Shown here piece by piece: positions 1 through 5,244 of a stretch of 5,307 bases of DNA. The notes beneath the pieces were generated by a model. That model was not told where the DNA came from, made no database searches, and was given only the letters and a program-made list of their open reading frames with translations. The number at the start of each line of letters is the position of its first letter. Within the stretch, counting starts at the first letter, position 1. A program made the position numbers and the translations under genes. Source of the DNA: a bacterium (GTDB lineage Bacteria > Planctomycetota > J058 > JAJDCP01); assembly GCA_030428695.1 (NCBI GenBank), contig JAUIEM010000528.1, forward strand, positions 1 to 5,307, written 5' to 3'.

Positions 1-16
1 TGGCACGGCCCTTGCT
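1..16 (+). promoter_or_regulatory. sigma-54 (RpoN) -24/-12 promoter
   Basis: The first bases read TGGCAC-GGCCC-TTGCT, matching the sigma-54 consensus TGGCAC-N5-TTGCW. The invariant GG and GC are separated by 10 bp as required. Taking C15 as -12, transcription would start near position 27, giving a leader of about 95 nt before the ATG at 123. Sigma-54 promoters depend on an AAA+ enhancer-binding protein; its binding sites would lie upstream, outside the window. No good sigma-70 -35/-10 pair is seen in 17-122, though TAAGAT at 86-91 resembles an isolated -10. Confidence 0.75.
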
Positions 17-122
17 ACCTCCAAAGCGTAGCAGGCTGCCCCGCGCGGATCTCGGGTCGGTCGTTCCCAAAGCCGGCCCTTCTCGCTAAGATCGGCCTGC
101 GACTTCAAAGGAGAAATCCGCT

Positions 123-713
123 ATGTCCGACAAGCAACCATCCTTCCTCGGAAGGCTGATCAAAGGCGTCTTCTCGCTCGCGTGCCTGATCGCGATCGTG
201 CTGATGTTCATGTACTCCGAGCGCATCGCCCGCTACCCGTGGAGCTGGAGCGGAGACGATTGGAAGGGCTTCGGCAACTACGCCATGATGAAGGGGGAGG
301 AGGTCAAGACTGGCACCCTCGACCTCGTCGAGACGATCAAGGACACCAAGTTCGGCCAGAAGCTCGACGCGCTCGCCGCCAAGTACTTCGACAAGAAGAC
401 CGACGAGGCCGTCGCTTCCGAGACGCCCGACACGCCGGAGCCCAGCGAGGCCGCTCCGGAGTACAGCGAGGGCGAGAAGCTCTGGCTCGAAGGCTACGAG
501 CTGCGGCGTGAAGGCAACCGCGCCGAGGGCGATGCGCAGAGCGAGCTCTACGGTCAGGCCGTCGACGTGTGGAAGAAGGCCGTCCCGGTCCTGCAGACCG
601 AGATCGAGACCGCCCGCGAGGCCGGCGACGAGAACCGCGCCGCGCAGCTCGAAGAGCTGCTGACCAGCCTGAACCAGCATCTGCACTCGATCTTCAAGGA
701 CAGCTCGATGTAG
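123..713 (+). CDS. single-pass membrane protein with TPR-like helical tail, unknown function
   Basis: I do not recognise this 196-residue protein as a named family. The start is well supported by AAGGAG at 108-113, nine bases before the ATG. A short basic N-terminus (K4, R11, K14) leads into one hydrophobic helix at about residues 12-31. With no signal-peptidase site evident, it is probably an anchor with the N-terminus inside and the rest in the periplasm. Residues 38-50 are rich in Trp and Gly, 55-92 look helical, and 93-113 form an acidic Pro/Thr/Ser linker. Residues 114-195 are predicted charged helices; the spacing of Gly, Tyr, Ala and Trp in 117-160 recalls a single TPR or MIT-like hairpin. 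It appears monocistronic, between a sigma-54 promoter and a terminator, so its expression is probably tied to a sigma-54 activator programme. A scaffold or envelope role is possible but not shown. Confidence 0.85.
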   Translation: MSDKQPSFLGRLIKGVFSLACLIAIVLMFMYSERIARYPWSWSGDDWKGFGNYAMMKGEEVKTGTLDLVETIKDTKFGQKLDALAAKYFDKKTDEAVASETPDTPEPSEAAPEYSEGEKLWLEGYELRREGNRAEGDAQSELYGQAVDVWKKAVPVLQTEIETAREAGDENRAAQLEELLTSLNQHLHSIFKDSSM

Positions 714-731
714 GACCGGAGACGGGGGAGG

Positions 732-757
732 GGGCCTGCGAGGAAACAGCCCTTTTT
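732..757 (+). terminator. intrinsic terminator after the membrane protein gene
   Basis: GGG-(C)-CTG at 732-738 pairs with CAGCCC at 747-752, with one bulged C and an eight-base loop, and is followed directly by five T (753-757). It lies 18 bp after the stop codon at 711-713. The stem is short, so efficiency may be modest. On the minus strand the hairpin is not followed by a T-run, so it should not terminate the convergent glycosyltransferase gene. Confidence 0.6.
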
Positions 758-827
758 CGCTGGCCCTCGCCGCCGCCCCGTCCAGCCTGCATGCGAGCTC
801 CTCGCTCCCCGCCAGCGACGACGTCCC

Positions 828-2006
828 TCAGCCGGAACGAGCAGCGGTCTCCCTCCCGTCCTCGGGCGCCGGTGGGCGCCAGGCGCGCCAGCCGTAGACC
901 ACGAGCATCGCGAGCAGGGGCTCGAGCGGGACCCGGTAGCGGATCGAACCCATGAAGATGGCGTGGGCCCCCGCCAGCAAGGCGATCGGCACCAACAGCT
1001 CGCGACCCCGCCGTCCCTTCCGCACCACCACCACGGCACCGAGCGCCGCGGCTCCCAGCCACGGCACGAAGAACAGCCGCGCCGGCCAGACCAGGGCCGG
1101 CCGCTGGAGACCGGGCGCGTTGGGCGCCGGGCTCCAGAAGCGGGCCTGTTTGCGCACGGCGAGGGCCGCCACCGCGGCCGGATGCGCCGCCATCCAGGCG
1201 CGGGCCCGGCGGCCGAGCAGGCGGTCCGCCTCGACCTCGGAGAGGCCGTAGATCTCCTCGGGCCAGACGATCGCATCCCGCTTCGGGCCGCCGTCGGCGT
1301 GCGGTCCGTTGACCTCGTACAGGTCCGAGCCCGCCTTCGCGGTCACCGGCACCCAGGCGCCGAGCACGACCCGGTTCCGGACCGTCCACGGCAGCACGAG
1401 CAGCCCCGCGCACAGCGGGATCAGCCCCCAGGCGAGCAGGGCCTTGCGCCCCGCCGGCCGGCGCCACAGGTGAGCGAGCGCCCAGGGCGCGAGCACCAGC
1501 GCGCTCGGCCGGGTCAGGCAGGCCAACCCCCAGGCGAGCCCCGCGCCCGCCGCCGTGCCCGGCGTCCCCATTCGCGAGAAGCGCGAGAGCCGCTCGAGGC
1601 AGACCAGCCAGAAGAGGGTGAAGGGCGCCTCGGTCAGCAGCAGGGCCGAGAACACCAGCAGCAGCGGGTGCAGCGCGCACAGCCAGGCCACGAGCCTGCC
1701 CGCGCCCGGGTCGAGGGTGCGGCCGAGCCAGCGTCCGGTCCACCACACCGTGCCCGCGAAGCACAGCACGCCGAACAGGCGCGCGGCCGGCAGCGTCGGC
1801 CAGACCGCGACGACGAAGGGCAGGAGCGGCGCGCGGCTCGCCCGCAGGCCGGTCGGGTTGACGAAGCCGTCGCCGGCGCGCAGGGAGCGGGCGATGGCGA
1901 GGTAGTCGTCGGCATCGGGGAAGCGCGGCGTCGCGCCGAGCCACAGGGCGAGCGCGAGGCCGAGCAGCAGGGCGACGAGCGTCGGGATCAGGAGCGCGCG
2001 GGACAC
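828..2006 (-). CDS. GT39/PMT_2-type (ArnT-like) membrane glycosyltransferase
   Basis: This 392-residue polytopic membrane protein is of the GT-C fold type, which transfers a sugar from a polyprenyl-phosphate donor to a lipid, glycan or protein on the outer face of the inner membrane. After the first membrane helix (about 5-24), the first outer loop carries PDADDY (30-35), with the acidic residues expected at the catalytic position, followed by RSLRAGDG. LTEAP (124-128) matches the second conserved acidic site. Further family signs are TRPSAL (165-170), PWTVRN (206-211) and, near the C-terminus, IRYRVPLEP (355-363). There are about eight to ten hydrophobic helices. The length is somewhat short for ArnT-like enzymes, which usually exceed 450 residues, mainly because the C-terminal soluble part is minimal. 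The start is GTG at 2006 without a clear ribosome-binding site, so it is less certain than the frame. Acceptor and donor cannot be inferred; no sugar-pathway genes are nearby. Confidence 0.85.
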   Translation of the reverse strand: MSRALLIPTLVALLLGLALALWLGATPRFPDADDYLAIARSLRAGDGFVNPTGLRASRAPLLPFVVAVWPTLPAARLFGVLCFAGTVWWTGRWLGRTLDPGAGRLVAWLCALHPLLLVFSALLLTEAPFTLFWLVCLERLSRFSRMGTPGTAAGAGLAWGLACLTRPSALVLAPWALAHLWRRPAGRKALLAWGLIPLCAGLLVLPWTVRNRVVLGAWVPVTAKAGSDLYEVNGPHADGGPKRDAIVWPEEIYGLSEVEADRLLGRRARAWMAAHPAAVAALAVRKQARFWSPAPNAPGLQRPALVWPARLFFVPWLGAAALGAVVVVRKGRRGRELLVPIALLAGAHAIFMGSIRYRVPLEPLLAMLVVYGWRAWRPPAPEDGRETAARSG

Positions 2007-2090
2007 CGCTGTCAGCCGCCGTCGACGGGGGCGGGCCGCGGCGTCGTCGCGGGCTGTCGCAGCCGTTCGACCTCGCTCGTCATTCGCAGC

Positions 2091-2111
2091 CCTCCACGCC
2101 CGGTATGGAGG
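2091..2111. other. hairpin in the divergent intergenic region
   Basis: CCTCCA at 2091-2096 and TGGAGG at 2106-2111 form a perfect six-bp stem with a nine-base loop. It lies about 85 bp upstream of the glycosyltransferase start and about 125 bp upstream of the oxidoreductase. No T-run follows on either strand, so it is not a standard terminator. It could be leader structure of the leftward transcript or an operator. A weak leftward promoter is possible just upstream of it (TTGGAC at 2138-2143 and TACACT at 2113-2118, minus strand, 19-bp spacer). The rest of 2007-2185 shows nothing I can interpret. Confidence 0.25.
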
Positions 2112-2185
2112 CAGTGTACGGGAGACGGGCAGCAGCGGTCCAACCGGGTCAGGCTGCAGACCGTCGGCGTCGCCATCCTCCGCGC

Positions 2186-2214
2186 TGGACTCGATAACGA
2201 TAGCGCGTTATCGT
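2186..2214 (+). promoter_or_regulatory. candidate sigma-70 promoter of the FAD oxidoreductase gene
   Basis: TGGACT at 2186-2191 (four of six to TTGACA) and TATCGT at 2209-2214 (four of six to TATAAT) are separated by an optimal 17 bp. Transcription would start near 2221, just ahead of the ribosome-binding site. The whole spacer and most of the -10 are covered by the palindrome at 2192-2213, the usual arrangement for a repressed promoter. Confidence 0.45.
2192..2213. promoter_or_regulatory. Fur-family-like (Zur/Fur) operator, copy 1
   Basis: CGATAACG at 2192-2199 is the exact reverse complement of CGTTATCG at 2206-2213, with six bases between. The inner pattern GATAAC-N8-GTTATC resembles the classical Fur box half-sites GATAAT/ATTATC but with one extra central base. 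The site is an AT-rich island in a GC-rich region, sits over the candidate promoter, and is 22 bp before the chosen oxidoreductase start. Fur-family proteins sensing iron (Fur) or zinc (Zur) bind sites of this sort as repressors when metal is plentiful. The zinc-type genes further right favour Zur, but the sequence alone cannot decide. Confidence 0.6.
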
Positions 2215-2221
2215 AAGGTGC

Positions 2222-2227
2222 AGGAGG
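2222..2227 (+). promoter_or_regulatory. ribosome-binding site that decides the oxidoreductase start
   Basis: AGGAGG at 2222-2227 is a perfect Shine-Dalgarno core. There are two in-frame ATGs, at 2229 and 2235. The first is only one base from the core, too close for initiation; the second is seven bases away, which is optimal. The start is therefore taken as 2235, removing two residues from the longest frame. Confidence 0.75.
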
Positions 2228-2234
2228 GATGCCC

Positions 2235-3407
2235 ATGAGTCTCACGTGGTTGGTCATCGGGGGTGGGATCCACGGCGTGCACGTCGCCGCGCGGCTGATC
2301 GGAGAGCGCCACGTCGGCGCGGATCAGCTGCGCATCGTCGACCCGGCCGAGCGGCTGCTCGCGCGCTGGCGGGCCTGCACGAGCACGACCGGGATGACGC
2401 ACCTGCGCTCGCCCGCCGTCCACCACATCGGCCTCAGCCCCTGGTCGCTGCGGCAATTCGCCGAGCCCCGCGAGCCGGACGAGCCCGATCTCTACGCGCC
2501 TCCCTACCGCAGGCCTGCCCTCGACCTGTTCGACGAGCACTGCGACCAGGTGGTCGAGGACTTCGGGCTCGCGGCGCTCCACGTCCAGGACAGGGCCTTG
2601 CGCTGCGAGGTCGACTGTGACCGCGTCGTCGTCGAGCTCGCCGGGGGCGACGCGCTCGAGGCCCACCAGGTGGTGCTCGCGATCGGCGCGAGTGAGCAGC
2701 CGCGCTGGCCCGCCTGGGCGCCCCGCGGCCACGACTGCGTGCAGCACGTCTTCGAGCCGGGCTTCGCCGGCTGGCCTGCACAGGAGAGCGAGAGTGTCAT
2801 CGTCGTCGGGGGTGGTCTCTCGGCCTGTCAGGTGGCGCTGCGGCTGGTGGGGGAGGGCCATCGGGTCGAGATCGTCTCGCGGCACCCCGTGCGGGAGCAC
2901 CAGTTCGACAGCGACCCCGGGTGGCTCGGCGCGAAGTACATGACCGGCTTCTCCCGCGTCGAAGACTTCGATCGCCGGCGGGCGATCATCGCCGGGGCCC
3001 GGCACGGCGGGTCGGTGCCTCCCGAGGTCCGACATGCGCTGCGCGATGCGATCCAGCGCGAGGCCATCGGCTGGCACCAGGCCGATATCGCCGGCCTGGG
3101 AGACGGCGAGGACGGGCTGGAGCTGGAGCTCTCGACGGGGGTGACCCTGCACGCCGACCGCGTCCTCCTCGCGACTGGCTTCGACCCGAGACGTCCGGGC
3201 GGTGCGCTGGTCGATGCGCTGATCGCCTCGGCGTCACTGCCGTGCGCGGAGTGCGGCTATCCCATCGTCGACGATGCGCTGCGGTGGCATCCGAGGATCC
3301 GCGTCACCGGACCGCTCGCCGAGCTCGAGCTAGGCCCTTCCTCGAGGAACATCGCCGGAGCGCGGCGGGCCGCGGACCGGATCATCGGTTGCCGCGCGGA
3401 GTGGTGA
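2235..3407 (+). CDS. FAD/NAD(P)-binding oxidoreductase, lysine/ornithine N-monooxygenase-like
   Basis: A 390-residue soluble flavoprotein with two dinucleotide-binding folds. The FAD site is VIGGGIHG (7-14). The second Rossmann motif is VIVVGGGLSACQ (188-199), expected to bind NAD(P)H. LAIGAS (148-153) and LLATGFDP (311-318) are the two ATG-type motifs of this flavoprotein class. The C-terminal stretch LELGPSSRNIAGARRAADRI (364-383) resembles the end of SidA/IucD/PvdA-like and related monooxygenases. The protein is shorter than true siderophore hydroxylases (about 430-500 residues), and no siderophore synthetase lies nearby, so N-hydroxylation of lysine or ornithine is not established. CAEC (337-340) is a CxxC pair that could bind metal or act in redox chemistry. 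The palindrome over its promoter suggests derepression under metal shortage. The gene converges with the ATPase gene, with 48 bp between stops and no clear terminator. The fold is secure; substrate and reaction are unknown. Confidence 0.85.
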   Translation: MSLTWLVIGGGIHGVHVAARLIGERHVGADQLRIVDPAERLLARWRACTSTTGMTHLRSPAVHHIGLSPWSLRQFAEPREPDEPDLYAPPYRRPALDLFDEHCDQVVEDFGLAALHVQDRALRCEVDCDRVVVELAGGDALEAHQVVLAIGASEQPRWPAWAPRGHDCVQHVFEPGFAGWPAQESESVIVVGGGLSACQVALRLVGEGHRVEIVSRHPVREHQFDSDPGWLGAKYMTGFSRVEDFDRRRAIIAGARHGGSVPPEVRHALRDAIQREAIGWHQADIAGLGDGEDGLELELSTGVTLHADRVLLATGFDPRRPGGALVDALIASASLPCAECGYPIVDDALRWHPRIRVTGPLAELELGPSSRNIAGARRAADRIIGCRAEW

Positions 3408-3455
3408 GGAGGCGGGTCCGGGGACATTTTCACCGCCTGCCCCGCTCGACTGCCC

Positions 3456-4667
3456 TCAGCGCCGCCAGCGGCGCGTGAGGCGTCCCGTGTTCCTGCGCGC
3501 GAGCTTGAACCGCTCGCGGAGCACGGCGGGATCGCGGGCGAGCGCGACCGCGGCCCGCTCGGAGAGCTCGCCTTGCGCCCAGAGCCGGGCCAGGTCCTGC
3601 TCGAGGGTCTGCATGCCGTGGCCCGAGCCGGTCTCCATCGCGGAATAGAGGAGCGTCGGTTTCGCGAGCGCGATCAGGCTCGCGATCGCGGTCGTCACCA
3701 TCATCACCTCGCTCGCGACGACCCGTCGACGTGGGGTGTCCCCGTCGCCGCGTGGGCCGTCCGCGACGATGAGGTGCTGGGCGACCACGGCCCGTAGCAC
3801 GAGGGCGAGCTGGCGGCGGATGCCCTCCTGTTCGTCGGCGCCGAAGACGCTGACCAGCCGCTCGATCGCGCCGACGCAGTCGCCGGCGTGGACGGTGCTG
3901 AAGACGAGGTGGCCGGTCTCGGCTGCGGAGATCGCGGTGCGGATCGTCTCCTGCTCCCGCATCTCGCCGACGAGGATCACGTCGGGATCCTGCCGCAGGG
4001 AGGCGACCAGCGCATGGTGGAAGCTCGCCGTGTCGAGCCCGATCTGCCGTTGGCTGATCAGGGCCCGGGCGGGGACGTGGATCGTCTCGATGGGGTCTTC
4101 GATCGTCACGATGTGGCAGGGGCGGGACTGGTTGATGCGGTCGATCAGGGTCGCCAGGGTCGTGCTCTTGCCCGCTCCGGTCGGTCCCGCGACGAGGACG
4201 AGGCCGTCCCGTTGGGCGCACAGCTCGTACAGAGAGGCCGGCAGCCCGAGCTGTTCCAGGGTGCGGCACCGCTCCTCCAGCCTGCGCAGCGCGATGGCGA
4301 GGTGGCCCGCGCGGCGGAAGACGTTGAAGCGGAAACGCGCGCCGAGGTCGCAGGTCAGCGCTCCGTCCGCGTGGCCGCTCCGCGCGAAACGTCGCTCATC
4401 GGTGCGCTGCAGCAGGGACTCGGCGAGGGTGTCGATGCTGTCGACCGACACGGGACCGAAGCGGGTCAAGGCTTCGAGCACCCCGGCGATCCGCAGGTGG
4501 GGCGGGAGACCGGGCGCGAGGTGGAGGTCCGAGGCGTCGCGCTCGACGCAGAGCGTCAGGAGCTCCTGCAGGGCGCAGGGGATGCTCTCGAGGATGACGA
4601 GAAGGTCGTCGCCCTGGTCCTGCCCGCTCGCCGAGCGGGCGCCGGTCGCGCTGTCTTCGTCCGCCAT
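3456..4667 (-). CDS. PilT-like type IV pilus/secretion ATPase (GspE superfamily)
   Basis: A hexameric-type secretion ATPase of about 403 residues. Residues 33-130 form the N-terminal PAS-like domain, including RDASDLHL (43-50). The RecA-like core has Walker A GPTGAGKST (161-169), Asp box IVTIEDPIE (186-194), Walker B DPDVILVGEMRE (227-238) and His box ETGHLVFSTVH (250-260), all intact, so ATP hydrolysis is expected. The C-terminus aligns with PilT through YSAMETG and GMQTLEQDL (341-359). However, the PilT signature AIRNLIRE is replaced by AIASLIAL (327-334), losing both arginines, Asn and Glu. A non-conserved 30-residue leader precedes the domain. In PilT the enzyme disassembles pilins at the inner membrane; here no pilus genes are adjacent, so it may be a divergent paralogue with another partner. 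Start: ATG at 4667; GTG at 4670 is adjacent and equally placed. Neither has a strong ribosome-binding site. A Fur-family-like box covers its candidate promoter. Confidence 0.88.
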   Translation of the reverse strand: MADEDSATGARSASGQDQGDDLLVILESIPCALQELLTLCVERDASDLHLAPGLPPHLRIAGVLEALTRFGPVSVDSIDTLAESLLQRTDERRFARSGHADGALTCDLGARFRFNVFRRAGHLAIALRRLEERCRTLEQLGLPASLYELCAQRDGLVLVAGPTGAGKSTTLATLIDRINQSRPCHIVTIEDPIETIHVPARALISQRQIGLDTASFHHALVASLRQDPDVILVGEMREQETIRTAISAAETGHLVFSTVHAGDCVGAIERLVSVFGADEQEGIRRQLALVLRAVVAQHLIVADGPRGDGDTPRRRVVASEVMMVTTAIASLIALAKPTLLYSAMETGSGHGMQTLEQDLARLWAQGELSERAAVALARDPAVLRERFKLARRNTGRLTRRWRR

Positions 4668-4721
4668 CACGGTGCTGGCCCAGGCGTCCCGACGATCTCA
4701 GGAGAGGACGCAACGTCTTGT

Positions 4722-4743
4722 TGGTAATGATATGCGATTATCT
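4722..4743. promoter_or_regulatory. Fur-family-like (Zur/Fur) operator, copy 2
   Basis: The half-sites GGTAAT (4723-4728) and ATTATC (4737-4742) are separated by eight bases, the same layout as copy 1 (GATAAC-N8-GTTATC). Ungapped alignment of 4723-4751 with 2193-2221 gives 19 of 29 identical bases, including GATA, TTATC and a trailing AGGTGC at the same offset. The symmetry is weaker than in copy 1. The box lies 55 bp before the ATPase start and 117 bp before the arsR-type start, so it could act on either side. It covers the -10 and spacer of the candidate leftward promoter. Confidence 0.45.
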
Positions 4744-4755
4744 ATAGGTGCGCAA
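4727..4755 (-). promoter_or_regulatory. candidate sigma-70 promoter of the PilT-like gene
   Basis: On the minus strand TTGCGC (4755-4750; three of six to consensus) and TATCAT (4732-4727; five of six) are 17 bp apart. Transcription would begin near 4720 and give a leader of about 50 nt. The -10 and most of the spacer fall inside the Fur-family-like box. Confidence 0.4.
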
Positions 4756-4790
4756 CCGCCGACCCCCGCGACACGATCCTGGTAGACACC

Positions 4791-4818
4791 TTGCACCTCC
4801 GTCGCGTGTCACTACAAT
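4791..4818 (+). promoter_or_regulatory. sigma-70 promoter of the arsR-type gene
   Basis: TTGCAC at 4791-4796 (four of six to TTGACA) and TACAAT at 4813-4818 (five of six to TATAAT) are separated by 16 bp. The expected start is near 4825, in the middle of the palindrome at 4810-4839. This is the clearest sigma-70 promoter in the window. Confidence 0.65.
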
Positions 4819-4839
4819 GATCCGTAGATCGTTCAAGTG
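4810..4839. promoter_or_regulatory. probable ArsR/SmtB-family operator (autoregulatory)
   Basis: An imperfect 30-bp palindrome centred between 4824 and 4825. Symmetric pairs are CACT (4810-4813) with AGTG (4836-4839), AA (4816-4817) with TT (4832-4833), and GATC (4819-4822) with GATC (4827-4830), so 10 of 15 positions match. It overlaps the -10 and the start site of the promoter just ahead of the repressor gene, as is typical for apo-repressor binding in ArsR/SmtB autoregulation; metal binding would release it. Confidence 0.55.
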
Positions 4840-4859
4840 TATGAGCGACGGAGTGAACG

Positions 4860-5210
4860 GTGAGCGACCCTTCCCACGACGACACCCCCGCCTGCGAGCA
4901 CGGCCCGCGTGAGGCGGAAGAACAGGATCTCCTGCTGATCGAGCGGGTCGCGTCGATCTTCCGCGTCCTCGGGGACTCGTCGCGACTGCGGGCGATCCAG
5001 CGCCTGGCGCGCGAGGAAGCCTGCGTCTCCGAGCTCGCCGCCGAGAGCAACGAGAGCCTGTCGACCACCTCGCAGCGGCTGCGGCTGATGCGCGCCGAGC
5101 GTCTCGTGCGGCGCCGCCGGGAAGGGAAACACGTCTACTACAGTCTCGCGGATGACCACATCCTCGAGATCATCCGTTGCGCCTTCGACCACGCCCGCGA
5201 AGAAGCCTGA
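4860..5210 (+). CDS. ArsR/SmtB-family zinc-sensing transcriptional repressor
   Basis: A 116-residue winged-helix repressor, normal length for the family. LGDSSRLRAIQRLA (37-50) is the conserved start of the DNA-binding domain, residues 62-80 hold the recognition helix (STTSQRLRLMR), and REGKHVYYSL (87-96) is the beta-wing. The C-terminal helix contains D98-x-H100-x10-H111-x2-E114, the exact spacing of the SmtB/CzrA alpha-5 site that binds zinc across the dimer. Candidate alpha-3N ligands are also present: C55 in ACVSEL, plus C12 and H14 in the N-terminal arm, as in SmtB and ZiaR. The second Cys of the ArsR/CadC CVC motif is absent (CVS), arguing against an arsenic sensor. The GTG start is supported by GGAG at 4850-4853, six bases upstream. 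It is followed 34 bp later by a His-rich gene, likely in one operon, and probably represses its own promoter when zinc is low. Confidence 0.92.
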   Translation: MSDPSHDDTPACEHGPREAEEQDLLLIERVASIFRVLGDSSRLRAIQRLAREEACVSELAAESNESLSTTSQRLRLMRAERLVRRRREGKHVYYSLADDHILEIIRCAFDHAREEA

Positions 5211-5220
5211 GCCACCCACC

Positions 5221-5233
5221 GGGGCCGCGCCCC
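5221..5233 (+). other. small GC hairpin between the repressor and the His-rich gene
   Basis: GGGGC (5221-5225) pairs with GCCCC (5229-5233) around a three-base loop, two bases before the GAGG ribosome-binding site at 5236-5239. There is no T-run, so it is not an intrinsic terminator. It might stabilise or modulate translation of the next gene, or be incidental to high GC. Confidence 0.2.
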
Positions 5234-5244
5234 ACGAGGAACCG

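Noticed and set aside
694..1944. Minus-strand frame overlapping the glycosyltransferase gene
   Set aside because: Another frame of the same region; Arg/Ala/Gly-rich product with no membrane or domain pattern, whereas 828-2006 gives a coherent family protein.
2012..2083. Short minus-strand frame of 23 codons just upstream of the glycosyltransferase
   Set aside because: Pro/Thr-rich with no clear ribosome-binding site or similarity; not distinguishable from chance.
963..2216. Long plus-strand open frame antisense to the glycosyltransferase gene
   Set aside because: Its product is dominated by Arg, Pro, Gly, Gln and Ala with no domain, and it mirrors the third-position GC bias of the real gene on the other strand.
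2208..3152. Minus-strand frame opposite the oxidoreductase
   Set aside because: No recognisable domain; the plus-strand frame has two Rossmann motifs and a strong ribosome-binding site.
3411..3437. AGGCGG/CCGCCT pairing between the convergent stops
   Set aside because: Six-bp stem with a long loop and no T-run after it; the TTTT lies in the loop instead.
3459..3474. Perfect 7-bp inverted repeat GCGCCGC/GCGGCGC near the convergent gene ends
   Set aside because: It lies inside the last codons of the ATPase gene, encoding an Arg-rich tail, and no T-run follows on either strand, so it is not called a terminator.
3736..4785. Plus-strand frames opposite the PilT-like gene, including 3888-4727
   Set aside because: Low-complexity products with no motif, while the minus strand carries a full set of secretion-ATPase motifs.
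4841..4912. ATG at 4841 opening a 23-codon frame that overlaps the repressor start; its first nine bases nearly repeat the repressor's own start
   Set aside because: It has no ribosome-binding site of its own, is out of frame with the repressor, and yields an Arg/Pro-rich peptide. Translation coupling is possible but unsupported.
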